From Flavobacterium odoriferum (GTDB taxonomy: Bacteria; Bacteroidota; Bacteroidia; Flavobacteriales; Flavobacteriaceae): a DNA stretch of 64,000 bases. The position numbers were made by a program, and so were the translations under genes. The notes beneath the pieces were generated by a model. That model made no database searches. It was not told the DNA's origin and saw nothing but the letters and a program-made list of their open reading frames with translations. Positions 51,850 to 61,949 of this stretch are shown here, in pieces. Location of the stretch: assembly GCF_025499515.1 (NCBI RefSeq), contig NZ_JAMKFA010000005.1:124001-188000 (forward strand), given 5' to 3'. Each line of letters opens with the position of its first letter. Positions within the stretch are counted from its first letter, which is position 1.

Positions 51850-54312
51850 TTACAGCCTTGCAACCAATTTAATATTAAAAACTCGAGTAGTCATGTAATT
51901 TGGAATTCCGTATTGCGATTTGGTATACACATCTCGCACCCAAGTATTCGTAATGGCATTTTGATTGTTGAATAAATTGAAAATTTCTAATCCCAATGAA
52001 AATTCATTAAACGGTTTTAACCAAACTTTACTTGATTTGATTTTTTCATCTTTAAACACAAAAGAGAATCCAACATCGGCTCTGCGGTAATCATTCAAAC
52101 GTAATTGATAAGCGTATGGGTCAGCATAAGCAGGTGAACCACCTGGCAATCCGGTGTTGTAAACTAAATTCAGATACAATCTCAAATTTGGAATATTTGG
52201 CATATAATCTTGAAACAAAACGCCAAATTTTAATCGTTGATCGGTTGGACGAGCAATAAAACCTTTTCCATCTTGATTTTCTTCGGTTTTTAAATAACCA
52301 AAAGTAAACCACGATTCTGTTCCTGGTACAAATTCTCCGTTTAAACGAGCATCAAACCCATAAGCATAAGCTTCGGCATCGTTGTTGGCTCTGTAACGAA
52401 TACGAACGTTATCAATTGTATACGTATTTACATCGGTAATATTTTTATAATACGCTTCGGAAACCAATTTAAACGGTCGCTTCCACATTTTAAAACTATA
52501 ATCATTGCTCAAAACTACATGAACCGATTGCTGTGCTTTTACATTAGTTTGCACTACACCATCATAATCTCGTAATTCTCTATAAAACGGCGGTTGATGA
52601 TATAATCCTCCTGATAATCGGAACAACATATCTTTATCCCAATTAGGTTTAAAAGCAAACTGAACTCTTGGTGAAAATGTTATTTGGCTATCCCCTTTAG
52701 GTCTTCCATCGGCATCCACTTGCCATTGATGTGCACGAATTCCAGCATTTACCCAATAGTCATGATCGCCAATATTTCCTCTGTAATTCCATTGTGCATA
52801 ACCTGACAATCGATTGATTTTAGTATAATTAGTTGCTCTTACATTCTGATAAGGTGCTAATGGTCCAACATACGGATTGTAAGGCTGATCATTTTGATAA
52901 TCTAAAATAGGATTAGGTAAGGAAAACCCAGCTGAGTCAATTACTTCCCATTCTACAATTCTATCACGAATATCTTCTTTAGTGAATTTTGCACCCCATT
53001 CAAATTGTGATTTTTCGTTTAGTTCATGAAAACCTTTTACTTCGGCATTTACGATTAAAGCATCTAAATCGTTACGCGCGTGATTTAATTGTGATCCAAT
53101 TCCACGAGTAAAAACAACATCCCCAAACGTTTCAGAACCAATATTCGCATCCACTTCACCCAAACGATATTGTGCTAAAATATCATAATATTCTTGCTCT
53201 TGCGTGTGATATCCTGAAAGGATGAATTTTAATTTATTTTTTTCGTTGTATTGATAAACGGCTTTTCCGGCACCAAAAAACGTTAGGTATTTATCTTTTT
53301 CTTGTCCTTCATAAAATACTAACAATGCAATTGGTTCATCGATAGTTCCAAAATTAGTTTGACGCGTTAAAGGTTCGTAGTTATATCGATTTTGCGAAAT
53401 ATTACCTAAAAAACTAAAATTCCATTTGGTTGAAGCATTGAAATTCAACAAGGTTTGAACATCAAAAAATGTGGGTCTAAAATTAGTTTCAGTTTCCTGA
53501 CTATTTACTAAAAGACTATTATCTCTATATCGAACACCTGTGATATTAGTCCATTTTTGATTTTTGGAAACGCCTTCAAGGGTAAGGCTTCCTCCTAATA
53601 AACTAGCTTCTAAACTCGCACCAAAACGTTTTGGATTTCGGTAGGTAATATCTAAAACCGAAGACAATTTATCGCCATATTTCGACTGAAATCCTCCTGC
53701 AGAAAAATCCACATTTTGAACCATATCAGTATTCGTAAAACTCAAACCTTCTTGTTGACCAGAACGAATTAAAAACGGACGATAAACTTCAATTTCGTTG
53801 ACATATACTAAATTTTCATCGTAATTTCCACCACGAACCGCATAAGAAGTACTCAATTCGTTATTGGAATAAACACCCGGAAGCGTTTTGATAATATTTT
53901 CGATTCCCGCATTAGCTCCAGGAATTTTTCTAATGACTACAGGGTCAATTGTGGTAACACCTTCGATTCGTTTTTTATTGTTCCCAACCAAAACCACTTC
54001 TCCAATTTCTTCAACTTTTGAATTTAAAACAGGATTTAATTCATAATCTTCATTTGGTTTTAATTCTAAAACAAGTTTATAATTCTTAAATGATACATGT
54101 GAAAAAACAAGCGTTACTTTTTTATTGGCTGGAATTTCTAACTGATAAAATCCGTTGGAATTTGTAACAGTTCCCAAATCTTCTGCTGAAATACTTACAT
54201 TTTCAACAGGATTATTATTTTCGTCCAAAATAACACCTTTAACACGGGCTTTTTGGGCAACAGCAACTACAGATACTAAACTAAAAACTAAAAATAGAAC
54301 TATATTTTTCAA
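51850..54312 (-). CDS. TonB-dependent receptor with carboxypeptidase-like N-terminal domain
   Basis: An 820-residue outer-membrane receptor. A signal peptide (VLFLVFSLVSVVAVAQ) is followed by a carboxypeptidase-regulatory-like domain (about 22-105), a plug domain (about 115-230, IENIIKTLPGVYSNNELSTSYAVRGGNYDENLVYVNEIEV), and a 22-strand barrel ending in MTTRVFNIKLVARL. The start is TTG at 54312: no ATG lies near, an in-frame stop sits 15 bases upstream, and M-K-N-I-V-L-F begins the signal. Substrate unknown; no TonB-box motif is clear. Confidence 0.9.
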   Translation of the reverse strand: MKNIVLFLVFSLVSVVAVAQKARVKGVILDENNNPVENVSISAEDLGTVTNSNGFYQLEIPANKKVTLVFSHVSFKNYKLVLELKPNEDYELNPVLNSKVEEIGEVVLVGNNKKRIEGVTTIDPVVIRKIPGANAGIENIIKTLPGVYSNNELSTSYAVRGGNYDENLVYVNEIEVYRPFLIRSGQQEGLSFTNTDMVQNVDFSAGGFQSKYGDKLSSVLDITYRNPKRFGASLEASLLGGSLTLEGVSKNQKWTNITGVRYRDNSLLVNSQETETNFRPTFFDVQTLLNFNASTKWNFSFLGNISQNRYNYEPLTRQTNFGTIDEPIALLVFYEGQEKDKYLTFFGAGKAVYQYNEKNKLKFILSGYHTQEQEYYDILAQYRLGEVDANIGSETFGDVVFTRGIGSQLNHARNDLDALIVNAEVKGFHELNEKSQFEWGAKFTKEDIRDRIVEWEVIDSAGFSLPNPILDYQNDQPYNPYVGPLAPYQNVRATNYTKINRLSGYAQWNYRGNIGDHDYWVNAGIRAHQWQVDADGRPKGDSQITFSPRVQFAFKPNWDKDMLFRLSGGLYHQPPFYRELRDYDGVVQTNVKAQQSVHVVLSNDYSFKMWKRPFKLVSEAYYKNITDVNTYTIDNVRIRYRANNDAEAYAYGFDARLNGEFVPGTESWFTFGYLKTEENQDGKGFIARPTDQRLKFGVLFQDYMPNIPNLRLYLNLVYNTGLPGGSPAYADPYAYQLRLNDYRRADVGFSFVFKDEKIKSSKVWLKPFNEFSLGLEIFNLFNNQNAITNTWVRDVYTKSQYGIPNYMTTRVFNIKLVARL

Positions 54313-54327
54313 ATGAATGCGTTTTAA

Positions 54328-56010
54328 TTATTTTAAAAAGTAAGATTCAAAGGTAGTTGAATTTTGTAAATTATCGGTAACAACAATCTTTAAATCGTTT
54401 CTACCTTCAACGTAAATTTTATCATCTAAATTGTGTGTGAGCTTTTTTGTTTTGTAATCATACTCCATTAAAATCCATTTTCCGTTCAAATAACCATTAT
54501 AGGTATCAATATCGGAATGTAAATCGGTTACAGAAACACTAATCGTTTTTTGGTCTGTAAGTTTTTTTCCTTCAACAAAATTTACATTATAAATTCTTGG
54601 TGGTGTAGTGTCTTGTGCTAATTTATATTTCCCTAATGATTTTGTTTTTACTGAAAAACTATTGCCTTTTCGATAGGTTTTGTTGTAATCTAATTTATAT
54701 CCATCAAGCGTTGCAATATATGTCTTACTTAATTGCTCTTCGGTTAAACCTACAACATCGTTAAATGTAAGTGTGATGTTTTTATGTACTGGAACACTAT
54801 CATCGTGTAGCGTTACAATATCATTACTTACATCAAAATTCATATAAAAATTATTGTAAAAAGCATTTTCGGGCACATAAACGGAAACATTATTTTTTTC
54901 GAAAATAGATTCTGTTTTGGCTTTTATGTAGTATGGCGTTTTTTGAACTGTTTTTGCAATTTTGGTTTCTTGTAAAGCAAATTCAATTGGAATAACCAAA
55001 TCGACTTTGTTTCCGTGAAAATCATATAATTCAACTTTATAATTGTAATTTGTATTGGGTTGTACTTTTATAATTCCATCTTTTTTATTTCCTGAAACCA
55101 CCGAAAGAGGATATTCGTTCAATTGAAATAATTTTTGAACACGTTGACCCATTTCGTGAAAACGTTCATAATCAATAAAATTATTGATGTAACGCGATTC
55201 ATCAAAAGCAAAAGAATCAAAACCATATTGGTACTGCAAAACACCATTTAAATAAGCTTTTACTTTGTATAATCCGTTTTTATTGTAACCATTTGTACAA
55301 AAATCGTAGGCATTAATTCCAAAAGCGACTTTTCCGTTGGTTTTTACTTTTACGCTTAAATAACTTCCATCAGCTTGTTTAGAAAACGAAATATTGATTG
55401 GTTTTTGCGAATTATTTACAATTGTAGAATCAATAGGATATGCTAGGACACCTTGAATTACAGGTTTTCTTTCATCTTTAATTATTTTTTTAAAACCAAA
55501 ATGCATCGGATTTATTATTTGTTCAGATTTTGTATCTCTGAATTCAAAATGTAAATGTGGACCTCCGCTACCGCCAGTATTTCCAGAATAAGCAATGATA
55601 TCTCCTTTTTTTACAGGCAATTCTGTTGGATACAAATACATTTCAATTTCATAAGATCTCTCTTGATAATGTCTTTTTCTTATGTAATCCTGAATTGCAC
55701 CATTGGCTTTTTGCAAATGACCATAAACCGAAGTATAACCATTTGGATGCGTAATATAAATTGCTTTTCCGTAGCCAAAAGTTGAAATTTTAATACGTGA
55801 AATATAACCATCCGCTGCAGCATAAACTGGTAAACCTTCTTTTCCTGAAGTTTTAAAATCCAATCCCGAATGAAAATGATTACTGCGCAATTCGCCAAAA
55901 GAACCCGATAAATCTAACGGAATTCCTAATGGAGATTGAAAGGTTTCTTGTGGATAATCTTGACTAAAAAGAAATAAAGGGGCGAGTAAAATGGCTAATA
56001 ATAATTTCAT
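54328..56010 (-). CDS. Exported M23-family metallopeptidase
   Basis: A 560-residue protein with a signal peptide (MKLLLAILLAPLFLFSQ) from the ATG at 56010; the longer frame from 56070 spoils it. The M23 domain (about residues 25-170) has HFHSGLDFKT, giving the first zinc ligands, and HLHFEFRD with the H-x-H pair, the usual LytM pattern. The remaining 380 residues are beta-rich, of unknown function. It cuts cell-wall peptides or acts as a cell-wall binder. It precedes the TonB receptor gene by 15 bases on the same strand. Confidence 0.9.
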   Translation of the reverse strand: MKLLLAILLAPLFLFSQDYPQETFQSPLGIPLDLSGSFGELRSNHFHSGLDFKTSGKEGLPVYAAADGYISRIKISTFGYGKAIYITHPNGYTSVYGHLQKANGAIQDYIRKRHYQERSYEIEMYLYPTELPVKKGDIIAYSGNTGGSGGPHLHFEFRDTKSEQIINPMHFGFKKIIKDERKPVIQGVLAYPIDSTIVNNSQKPINISFSKQADGSYLSVKVKTNGKVAFGINAYDFCTNGYNKNGLYKVKAYLNGVLQYQYGFDSFAFDESRYINNFIDYERFHEMGQRVQKLFQLNEYPLSVVSGNKKDGIIKVQPNTNYNYKVELYDFHGNKVDLVIPIEFALQETKIAKTVQKTPYYIKAKTESIFEKNNVSVYVPENAFYNNFYMNFDVSNDIVTLHDDSVPVHKNITLTFNDVVGLTEEQLSKTYIATLDGYKLDYNKTYRKGNSFSVKTKSLGKYKLAQDTTPPRIYNVNFVEGKKLTDQKTISVSVTDLHSDIDTYNGYLNGKWILMEYDYKTKKLTHNLDDKIYVEGRNDLKIVVTDNLQNSTTFESYFLK

Positions 56011-56143
56011 AGTGCTTTTGTTTATTGCTAAAATAATAAAAAATATTGAGTTAAAGTGAACAAAAATCATACCTCAAATAAATGCTTAACAACCAAATAC
56101 TTACAAATAATAAAAATTTAATCACAAAATTTAGTAAAAACTA

Positions 56144-56174
56144 TTGCTAATTTTGATTACTAATGTTAACTTTG
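56144..56174 (+). promoter_or_regulatory. Promoter of the coiled-coil/zapA unit
   Basis: TTG (56144-56146), 20-base spacer, TAACTTTG (56167-56174), 28 bases before the ATG at 56203. Confidence 0.75.
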
Positions 56175-56202
56175 TGAAATATTGAAATGAATTGTATCGT
56201 TA

Positions 56203-56493
56203 ATGAACGGATTATCTGAATTAATTGATTCTCTCGAAGTTAAATTTTTTAAGCTTAACCAAAAATTGGTTCTGTTAGAAAAGAAAAACCAAGAGTTGCA
56301 AGACGAATTGTTGCTTTCTAAAAAAAATCAACAAGAGCAATCTGATGAAATTGTTTCGTTAAAAAATCAAATAGATACTCTAAAAATGGTTAATTCATTA
56401 CTAGGCAGTGAAGAAAATAAACGAGAAACAAAACTCAAAATAAATTCATTAATTCGCGAAATTGATTATTGCATAGCGCAACTTTCTGATTAG
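56203..56493 (+). CDS. Coiled-coil protein, ZapB-like
   Basis: A 96-residue protein that is almost all coiled coil (leucine/charged heptads from residue 6 to 85, SLEVKFFKLNQKLVLLEKKNQELQDELL). No cysteine pair or catalytic motif. Its position 8 bases before zapA, and the ZapB-like size and coil, suggest it works with ZapA at the division ring. This is inferred from context. Confidence 0.8.
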   Translation: MNGLSELIDSLEVKFFKLNQKLVLLEKKNQELQDELLLSKKNQQEQSDEIVSLKNQIDTLKMVNSLLGSEENKRETKLKINSLIREIDYCIAQLSD

Positions 56494-56501
56494 AAAGCAT
56501 T

Positions 56502-56795
56502 ATGAGTGAAAAACTGAAAATAAAAATATCAATTGCAGACCGAGTGTATCCACTAACAGTAGATACAGCGCAAGAAGAAGGACTAAGAAGTGCTTCTAAA
56601 AAAATTGATGCTATGATTAAACAGTTTGAACAAAGCTACGCTGTAAGAGATAAGCAAGATGTTTTAGCCATGTGTGCTTTGCAATTTGCAGCACAAGTAG
56701 AGCAAAAACAAATCTCGGGTTCGCAGGATAATGAAACAGCTATAACCAGATTGCAAAATTTGGACAAAAAATTGAGTGAGTTACTCGCAAAATAA
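56502..56795 (+). CDS. zapA: Cell division protein ZapA
   Basis: A 97-residue ZapA. It begins LKIKISIADRVYPLTVDTAQEEGLRSASKKID, the family's FtsZ-binding globular part, then a C-terminal coiled helix. ZapA cross-links FtsZ filaments. It lies between a coiled-coil gene and the 6S RNA; ZapA genes are next to 6S RNA in many bacteria. Confidence 0.93.
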   Translation: MSEKLKIKISIADRVYPLTVDTAQEEGLRSASKKIDAMIKQFEQSYAVRDKQDVLAMCALQFAAQVEQKQISGSQDNETAITRLQNLDKKLSELLAK

Positions 56796-56819
56796 ATACG
56801 TTCTTACAACATAAATACA

Positions 56820-56981
56820 ATACTGCCTACATTAGTATATATTTGATAAACTCAACACTAACAAAATAAACGAGTGAATCTTTGCAACTATAACAGGCCC
56901 TTTAGTGGGAAGTTTGAACTGCAAGTTAACTCAAATCTTGTATAACAGAGTTTATACAAACACCTAATGTAGGCTTTTTTT
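56820..56981 (+). ncRNA. ssrS: 6S RNA (6S-Flavo type)
   Basis: A 160-base element between zapA and rny. Its closing stem is a perfect 11-bp pair GCCTACATTAG (56825-56835) with CTAATGTAGGC (56964-56974), followed by a seven-T run that serves as terminator. The internal part is AT-rich and can form a large bulge, as in 6S RNA, which binds RNA polymerase. Location after zapA is the conserved 6S position. I recognise it by synteny and stem, not by alignment. Confidence 0.75.
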
Positions 56982-57003
56982 ATATAATTTTTTTACACAC
57001 ATC

Positions 57004-58563
57004 ATGATACTAAACATAATAATAGGTATTTTAATCGGTCTTGCAGGAGGTTTTGGAATCGCTAAATTTTTAGAGAAAAGCAATGTTTCAAACCTTATTA
57101 AAAACGCAAAAAAAGAAGCAGGTTCAATCTTAAAAGACGCAAAAGCTGAAGCTGAAGCCACTAAAAAAGAGAAAATTTTACAAGCAAAAGAAAAGTTTTT
57201 AGAACTAAAAGCAGAACACGAACAAGTCATTTTAGCTAGAGATAAAAAAACAGCAGAAGCTGAAAAAAGAACAAGAGACAAAGAATCTCAAATTTCTAAT
57301 GAATTAGCTAAAGCGAAAAAAGTAAATGACGAAGCGGAAGCCAAAATTGCTGAATATTCGACTAAAATTGAACTTTTAGACAAAAAACAACAAGAAATAG
57401 ACAAACTTCACAAAAGTCAGGTAGAACAATTAGAAGTAATTTCTGGTTTATCAGCTGAGGAAGCTAAAGAACAATTGGTAGAAAGCTTAAAAGCAGAAGC
57501 CAAAACAAATGCTATGTCATTCATTCAAGATACAGTTGAAGAAGCAAAAATGACAGCACATCAAGAAGCTAAGAAAATAATCATTAGCACTATTCAACGT
57601 GTAGGTACTGAAGAAGCAGTAGAAAACTGTGTATCGGTATTTAACATTGAATCTGATGATGTAAAAGGTAGAATCATTGGTCGTGAAGGTCGTAACATTA
57701 GAGCTTTAGAAGCAGCAACTGGAGTTGAAATCATTGTTGATGACACACCAGAAGCTATTATCTTATCTTGTTTTGATCCAGTAAGAAGAGAAATCGCTCG
57801 TTTAGCATTACACAAATTAGTAACCGACGGACGTATTCACCCAGCTCGTATCGAAGAAGTTGTTGCAAAAACAGCAAAACAAATCGACGAGGAAATCATC
57901 GAAACTGGAAAACGTACGGTAATTGATTTAGGAATACACGGATTACACCCTGAATTAATCAAAGTAGTAGGTAGAATGAAATACCGTTCATCTTACGGAC
58001 AAAACTTATTACAACACTCAAGAGAAGTTGCCAAGTTATGTGGTATTATGGCGGCAGAATTAGGATTAAACGTTAAATTAGCTAAAAGAGCTGGTTTATT
58101 ACACGATATTGGAAAAGTACCAGATACAGAAAGTGAATTACCTCACGCAATCTTAGGTATGCAATGGGCTGAAAAATATGGTGAAAAAGAGGAAGTTTGT
58201 AATGCGATTGGAGCTCACCACGACGAAATTGAAATGAAATCATTGATTTCTCCAATTATCCAAGTTTGTGATGCTATTTCTGGAGCACGCCCTGGAGCAA
58301 GAAGACAAGTATTAGATTCTTACATACAACGTTTAAAAGATTTAGAAGATATTGCTTTTGGATTTGGTGGTGTTAAAAACGCCTATGCAATTCAGGCTGG
58401 TAGAGAATTACGTGTTATTGTAGAAAGTGAAAAAGTTTCTGATGAAGCTGCTTCAAACTTATCATTTGACATTTCTCAAAAAATTCAAACTGAAATGACA
58501 TATCCTGGTCAAGTAAAAATTACAGTTATTCGAGAAACAAGAGCTGTAAATATTGCGAAATAA
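57004..58563 (+). CDS. rny: Ribonuclease Y
   Basis: A 519-residue membrane-anchored endoribonuclease that starts mRNA decay. Order: N-terminal transmembrane span (residues 2-20), long coiled coil (about 30-200), KH RNA-binding domain (about 205-270, with [21 protein letters not shown]), then HD domain with [21 protein letters not shown]. All parts are intact. The ATG at 57004 directly follows the 6S RNA terminator. Confidence 0.96.
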   Translation: MILNIIIGILIGLAGGFGIAKFLEKSNVSNLIKNAKKEAGSILKDAKAEAEATKKEKILQAKEKFLELKAEHEQVILARDKKTAEAEKRTRDKESQISNELAKAKKVNDEAEAKIAEYSTKIELLDKKQQEIDKLHKSQVEQLEVISGLSAEEAKEQLVESLKAEAKTNAMSFIQDTVEEAKMTAHQEAKKIIISTIQRVGTEEAVENCVSVFNIESDDVKGRIIGREGRNIRALEAATGVEIIVDDTPEAIILSCFDPVRREIARLALHKLVTDGRIHPARIEEVVAKTAKQIDEEIIETGKRTVIDLGIHGLHPELIKVVGRMKYRSSYGQNLLQHSREVAKLCGIMAAELGLNVKLAKRAGLLHDIGKVPDTESELPHAILGMQWAEKYGEKEEVCNAIGAHHDEIEMKSLISPIIQVCDAISGARPGARRQVLDSYIQRLKDLEDIAFGFGGVKNAYAIQAGRELRVIVESEKVSDEAASNLSFDISQKIQTEMTYPGQVKITVIRETRAVNIAK

Positions 58564-58583
58564 AATCTAAAAATATCATATAT

Positions 58584-58616
58584 AAAAAGAGGCTTGTAAA
58601 TTACAAGCCTCTTTTT
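58584..58616. terminator. Bidirectional terminator between rny and the histidine kinase
   Basis: AAAAAGAGGCTTGTAA and TTACAAGCCTCTTTTT form a near-perfect stem with a tiny loop, with A and T runs. Confidence 0.92.
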
Positions 58617-60111
58617 ATTTCTTAAAATATACTTTAAAAGTACTTCCAACATTTGGTTTGCTTTCCACTTCAATCTTCCCTCCCATAGTTTCAATTTGGT
58701 TTTTGGTGATATACAAACCAACTCCTCGAGAATCTTCATGTCCATGAAAAGTTTTATACAATCCAAAAATTGAACTACCATAGCGTTCCATGTCAATTCC
58801 TACACCATTATCAGATACATTCAATATTAAAAAATCTGTTGTATCAGTTACATTGAAAGAAATTAAAATATCTTTTTTATCATTGGAATATTTAATTGCA
58901 TTAGTAACTAAATTCAGTAAAATACTTTCCAAATATGCCGGAATACAATTTACTTGAATTTTTTCATTTACATTATTTTCAATTATGATATTCTTATTGG
59001 TAATATCTTCATTCAAAATATAAAGCATTCTAGTAATATAATCTGACAATTGTGATGAAACAAATTCTTTATTAGTTTGTGTATGTACTTTTACTAAATC
59101 ATTTAAATTTTCTATCGTTTCATTAAGTTCTTTAGACACAATATCAATATTCGTAATAGTTTCTTCGTGTGTAAAACTACTATTATGGTATAACTCTAAA
59201 AGCGATTTAATATTTCCAGCATGAGTACGCAAATTATGAGAAACAATATGTGCAAAATTTAGTAACTTATTGTTTTGCAAATTTACAATTTCAAGCATTT
59301 TTAACAATTCTTGCTCTTTCTCTTTCTGTGCCGAAATATCTGTATGAGTTCCTGCAATTCGCAAAGGTTTTCCATTTTCATCACGTTCAATTACTTTTCC
59401 TCTGTCTAATATCCACTTGTATTCACCATTGCACAATACACGATGACAAGTTTCGTAAAAAGGAATTTTGTTTTCAAAATGCAAATTAATATTCCCATAA
59501 TATTCCTCACGATCATCTGGATGAACTCGATCATCCCATTCTTCTGGTGAAGCAACCAAATCAGATTCAGTTAACCCCAAAATTTTCATAGATTCCGAAG
59601 AATAGTACACTTTATTTGTTACCATATCCCAATCCCAAACACCTCTGTCTGATGCTTGAACTGCAAAATGATAACGTTCATCGGCAACTCTTAATTGAAT
59701 TTCTTGTTCTTTAATTGTAGTAATATCAGACAACAAGCCATAAAAGATAGTATCATCATTTTCTGTGGCTTTTGGAGTAGCTTCAATTCGAATCCACTTA
59801 TAGCTGCTATCAGGTAAGAGAAAACGAAAATCTACTTCCCATTTAGCTTTAGTTTCAACTGCAACATTAAAGGTTTCTTTAAAAACCTTTAAATCACTTT
59901 CATAAATTCTATACTTTGCAAACTTATATGAATCTTCTAAAATTTCTTCAATAGAAAATTGGTATAAAAATTCAACAGGCTTACTTATAAATTCCAAATG
60001 AACTTCCCTATTAGCAGTTACTCTAATTTGAAAAATTATATTTGGAAGTTGCTTTATTAAACTTTCGTATAATTTATTTAAATCTTCAGGCTTTTTGGAT
60101 GTAAAAATCAT
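58615..60111 (-). CDS. PAS-domain sensor histidine kinase
   Basis: A 498-residue protein with no membrane span, so a cytosolic sensor. Two PAS domains (about 10-135 and 145-265; the second has the PAS fold start VADERYHFAVQASDRGVWDWDMVTNKVYYSSESMK and a PAC-like NGEYKWILDRGKVIERDENGKPLRIAGTHTDI). Then a HisKA helix with the H-box FAHIVSHNLRTHAGNI, and an ATPase domain: NLVTNAIKYSN (N box), DNGVGID (G1), GVGLYITKNQIETMGG (G2). No response-regulator gene is adjacent. The signal is unknown. Confidence 0.92.
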   Translation of the reverse strand: MIFTSKKPEDLNKLYESLIKQLPNIIFQIRVTANREVHLEFISKPVEFLYQFSIEEILEDSYKFAKYRIYESDLKVFKETFNVAVETKAKWEVDFRFLLPDSSYKWIRIEATPKATENDDTIFYGLLSDITTIKEQEIQLRVADERYHFAVQASDRGVWDWDMVTNKVYYSSESMKILGLTESDLVASPEEWDDRVHPDDREEYYGNINLHFENKIPFYETCHRVLCNGEYKWILDRGKVIERDENGKPLRIAGTHTDISAQKEKEQELLKMLEIVNLQNNKLLNFAHIVSHNLRTHAGNIKSLLELYHNSSFTHEETITNIDIVSKELNETIENLNDLVKVHTQTNKEFVSSQLSDYITRMLYILNEDITNKNIIIENNVNEKIQVNCIPAYLESILLNLVTNAIKYSNDKKDILISFNVTDTTDFLILNVSDNGVGIDMERYGSSIFGLYKTFHGHEDSRGVGLYITKNQIETMGGKIEVESKPNVGSTFKVYFKK

Positions 60112-60215
60112 GAATATGGGGATTTTTTTAAATATTTACCAGAAAAATAAATTTGGAGTTTACAAAAATACTGAAAACCAATGATTTATTTTGTTAAAAT
60201 TAAACAAATGTTAAT

Positions 60216-61115
60216 TTATTTTCTTGGATGAAAGTTATGCAAAACCTGTGCCAAATATTTTCGATCTAAATGCATATAAACTTCGGTAGTAGTAATAGAT
60301 TCGTGACCTAGCATCATTTGAATCGAACGCAAATCGGCTCCATTTTCTAGTAAATGAGTTGCAAAAGAATGACGAAAAGTATGCGGACTTATTGTTTTGT
60401 TTAAGCCTATTTTTATAGCTAAATTCTTAATAATAGTAAAAACCATTGCTCTTGTAAGTTGTCTACCACGACGGTTTAAAAATAAGGTATCTTCAAAATT
60501 TTTATGAATAGGATAATGTACCCGTATTTGATTGACATATTGAGTAATATATTTTATAGTAGTTTTCCCTACTGGAACAAAACGCTGTTTGTTTCCTTTA
60601 CCAGTGATTTTAACAAAGCCTTCTTCAAAAAATAAATCAGATATTTTTAATGAAATTAATTCTGAAACTCTTAATCCACAACTGTATAAGGTTTCTAACA
60701 TTGCCTTATTTCGTTCACCTTCTGGTGTAGACAAATCAATCGCAGCAATTAATCTATCAATTTCTTCTGTAGAGAGTGTATCGGGAAGTTTTCTACCAGT
60801 TTTAGGAACTTCTATTAATTCTAAAGGTGTGTCTTTCCGATAATCTTCAAAAATTAAGTAATTAAAAAAACTCTTTAAACCCGAAATTAAACGCGATTGA
60901 CTTCTTGGATTTACTTGTGTTGCCATTTCATAAATAAATTGCTGCAGTATTTCCTCAGAAATATGAATAGGTGAAACCTCAATTTCTTTTTGATTTAAAA
61001 ACAACAACAGCTTTTCAACATCAAACGTATAATTTTCAATGGTATTTTTAGAAAGACCACGCTCTAATCTTAAATAGTTTTGATATTCTTTTATATACGA
61101 TTGCCATGTACTCAT
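60216..61115 (-). CDS. xerD: Tyrosine recombinase XerD
   Basis: A 299-residue tyrosine recombinase. It resolves chromosome dimers at dif with XerC. SAM-like N-terminal domain (about 5-85), then the catalytic part with Arg in YSCGLRVSEL, HTFRHSFATHLLENG (His and Arg), LGHESITTTEVYMH (His and the nucleophile Tyr). All five active residues are present. Core-type XerD length, no extra domains. A TATATTTG -7 box lies only about 5 bases upstream of the ATG, so it may be leaderless or use another promoter. Confidence 0.93.
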   Translation of the reverse strand: MSTWQSYIKEYQNYLRLERGLSKNTIENYTFDVEKLLLFLNQKEIEVSPIHISEEILQQFIYEMATQVNPRSQSRLISGLKSFFNYLIFEDYRKDTPLELIEVPKTGRKLPDTLSTEEIDRLIAAIDLSTPEGERNKAMLETLYSCGLRVSELISLKISDLFFEEGFVKITGKGNKQRFVPVGKTTIKYITQYVNQIRVHYPIHKNFEDTLFLNRRGRQLTRAMVFTIIKNLAIKIGLNKTISPHTFRHSFATHLLENGADLRSIQMMLGHESITTTEVYMHLDRKYLAQVLHNFHPRK

Positions 61116-61148
61116 ATTTCAAATATAAGCAATTTGATGCAATAAAAA

Positions 61149-61170
61149 AATCCCGATTTTTCTCGGGATT
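61149..61170 (-). terminator. Terminator after the first beta-barrel gene
   Basis: AATCCCGA pairs with TCGGGATT around a 6-base loop and, on the minus strand, is followed by a seven-T run. Confidence 0.85.
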
Positions 61171-61193
61171 AATAAAATATATTTTCGTTTTGA

Positions 61194-61814
61194 TTAAAAT
61201 CTAAAACCTAAACCTATTTGAAAAACAGAATTTTTAACACTATTCCCACCAGCTTCAGAATCGCCAATTTCTGTTAAACCACCTTGATATCTTGCATTTG
61301 CAAAAATAACATCAGAAAATTCATAATTCATCCCAACACCTATACCAAAATCTGTAGATTTTACATCATCTTTCATATCAACTGTATCTGAACCTAAACC
61401 TTCAACATCAAATTTCAATTTAGCACTTGTTAAAAAACCAATATATGGCCCTGCTTCTAATGAAAATTTATTTGCAACTTGATATTTGAACATTAATGGA
61501 ACATTGATGTAATTAAATTTTAAAGTCGCATCAACATTATAACCATCAATAATTCCATCAGACTTTGAACCTTGAGCTGAATATAAAATTTCTGGTTGAA
61601 ATATTAATTTATCAGCAACAGGGATTTCAACAAAGAAACCTGCATTAAAACCAATAAAAACATTAGCATCTCCAGCGTCATCACCTACTATATTTGCTAT
61701 ATTTAATCCGCCTTTTGCACCATATTTAATATCAGAACCCGATTTTGTCTCTTCTTGTGCAAACGAAATTCCAAAACTCAAAAGCACTACTAATGCAACA
61801 AATATTTTTTTCAT
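61194..61814 (-). CDS. Outer-membrane beta-barrel protein (porin family)
   Basis: A 206-residue small barrel: signal peptide to AQ (MKKIFVALVVLLSFGISFAQ), then the OmpW/PorT-like pattern KYGAKGGLNIANIVGDD and strands LIFQPEILYSAQGSKSD and FSLEAGPYIGFLTSAKL, with the terminal VFQIGLGFRF. This matches the 'porin family / outer membrane beta-barrel' proteins of Bacteroidota. Function is unassigned. It belongs to a run of four barrel genes. Confidence 0.88.
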   Translation of the reverse strand: MKKIFVALVVLLSFGISFAQEETKSGSDIKYGAKGGLNIANIVGDDAGDANVFIGFNAGFFVEIPVADKLIFQPEILYSAQGSKSDGIIDGYNVDATLKFNYINVPLMFKYQVANKFSLEAGPYIGFLTSAKLKFDVEGLGSDTVDMKDDVKSTDFGIGVGMNYEFSDVIFANARYQGGLTEIGDSEAGGNSVKNSVFQIGLGFRF

Positions 61815-61903
61815 GTTTATAATTTTTAATTTGGAGCAAATGTAAGAAAAGTGTACTAAAATTAAAATATAACCGATAAAAAAAATTAAAACTAGTTGAA
61901 ATA

Positions 61904-61932
61904 AAAAAATCCCGCTCGAAAGCAGGATTTTA
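61904..61932 (-). terminator. Terminator of the second beta-barrel gene
   Basis: AAATCCCGCT and AGCAGGATTT pair around a CGAA loop (one mismatch). In the minus direction T residues follow. Confidence 0.78.
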
Positions 61933-61949
61933 TCTATATTAAACCAGAA

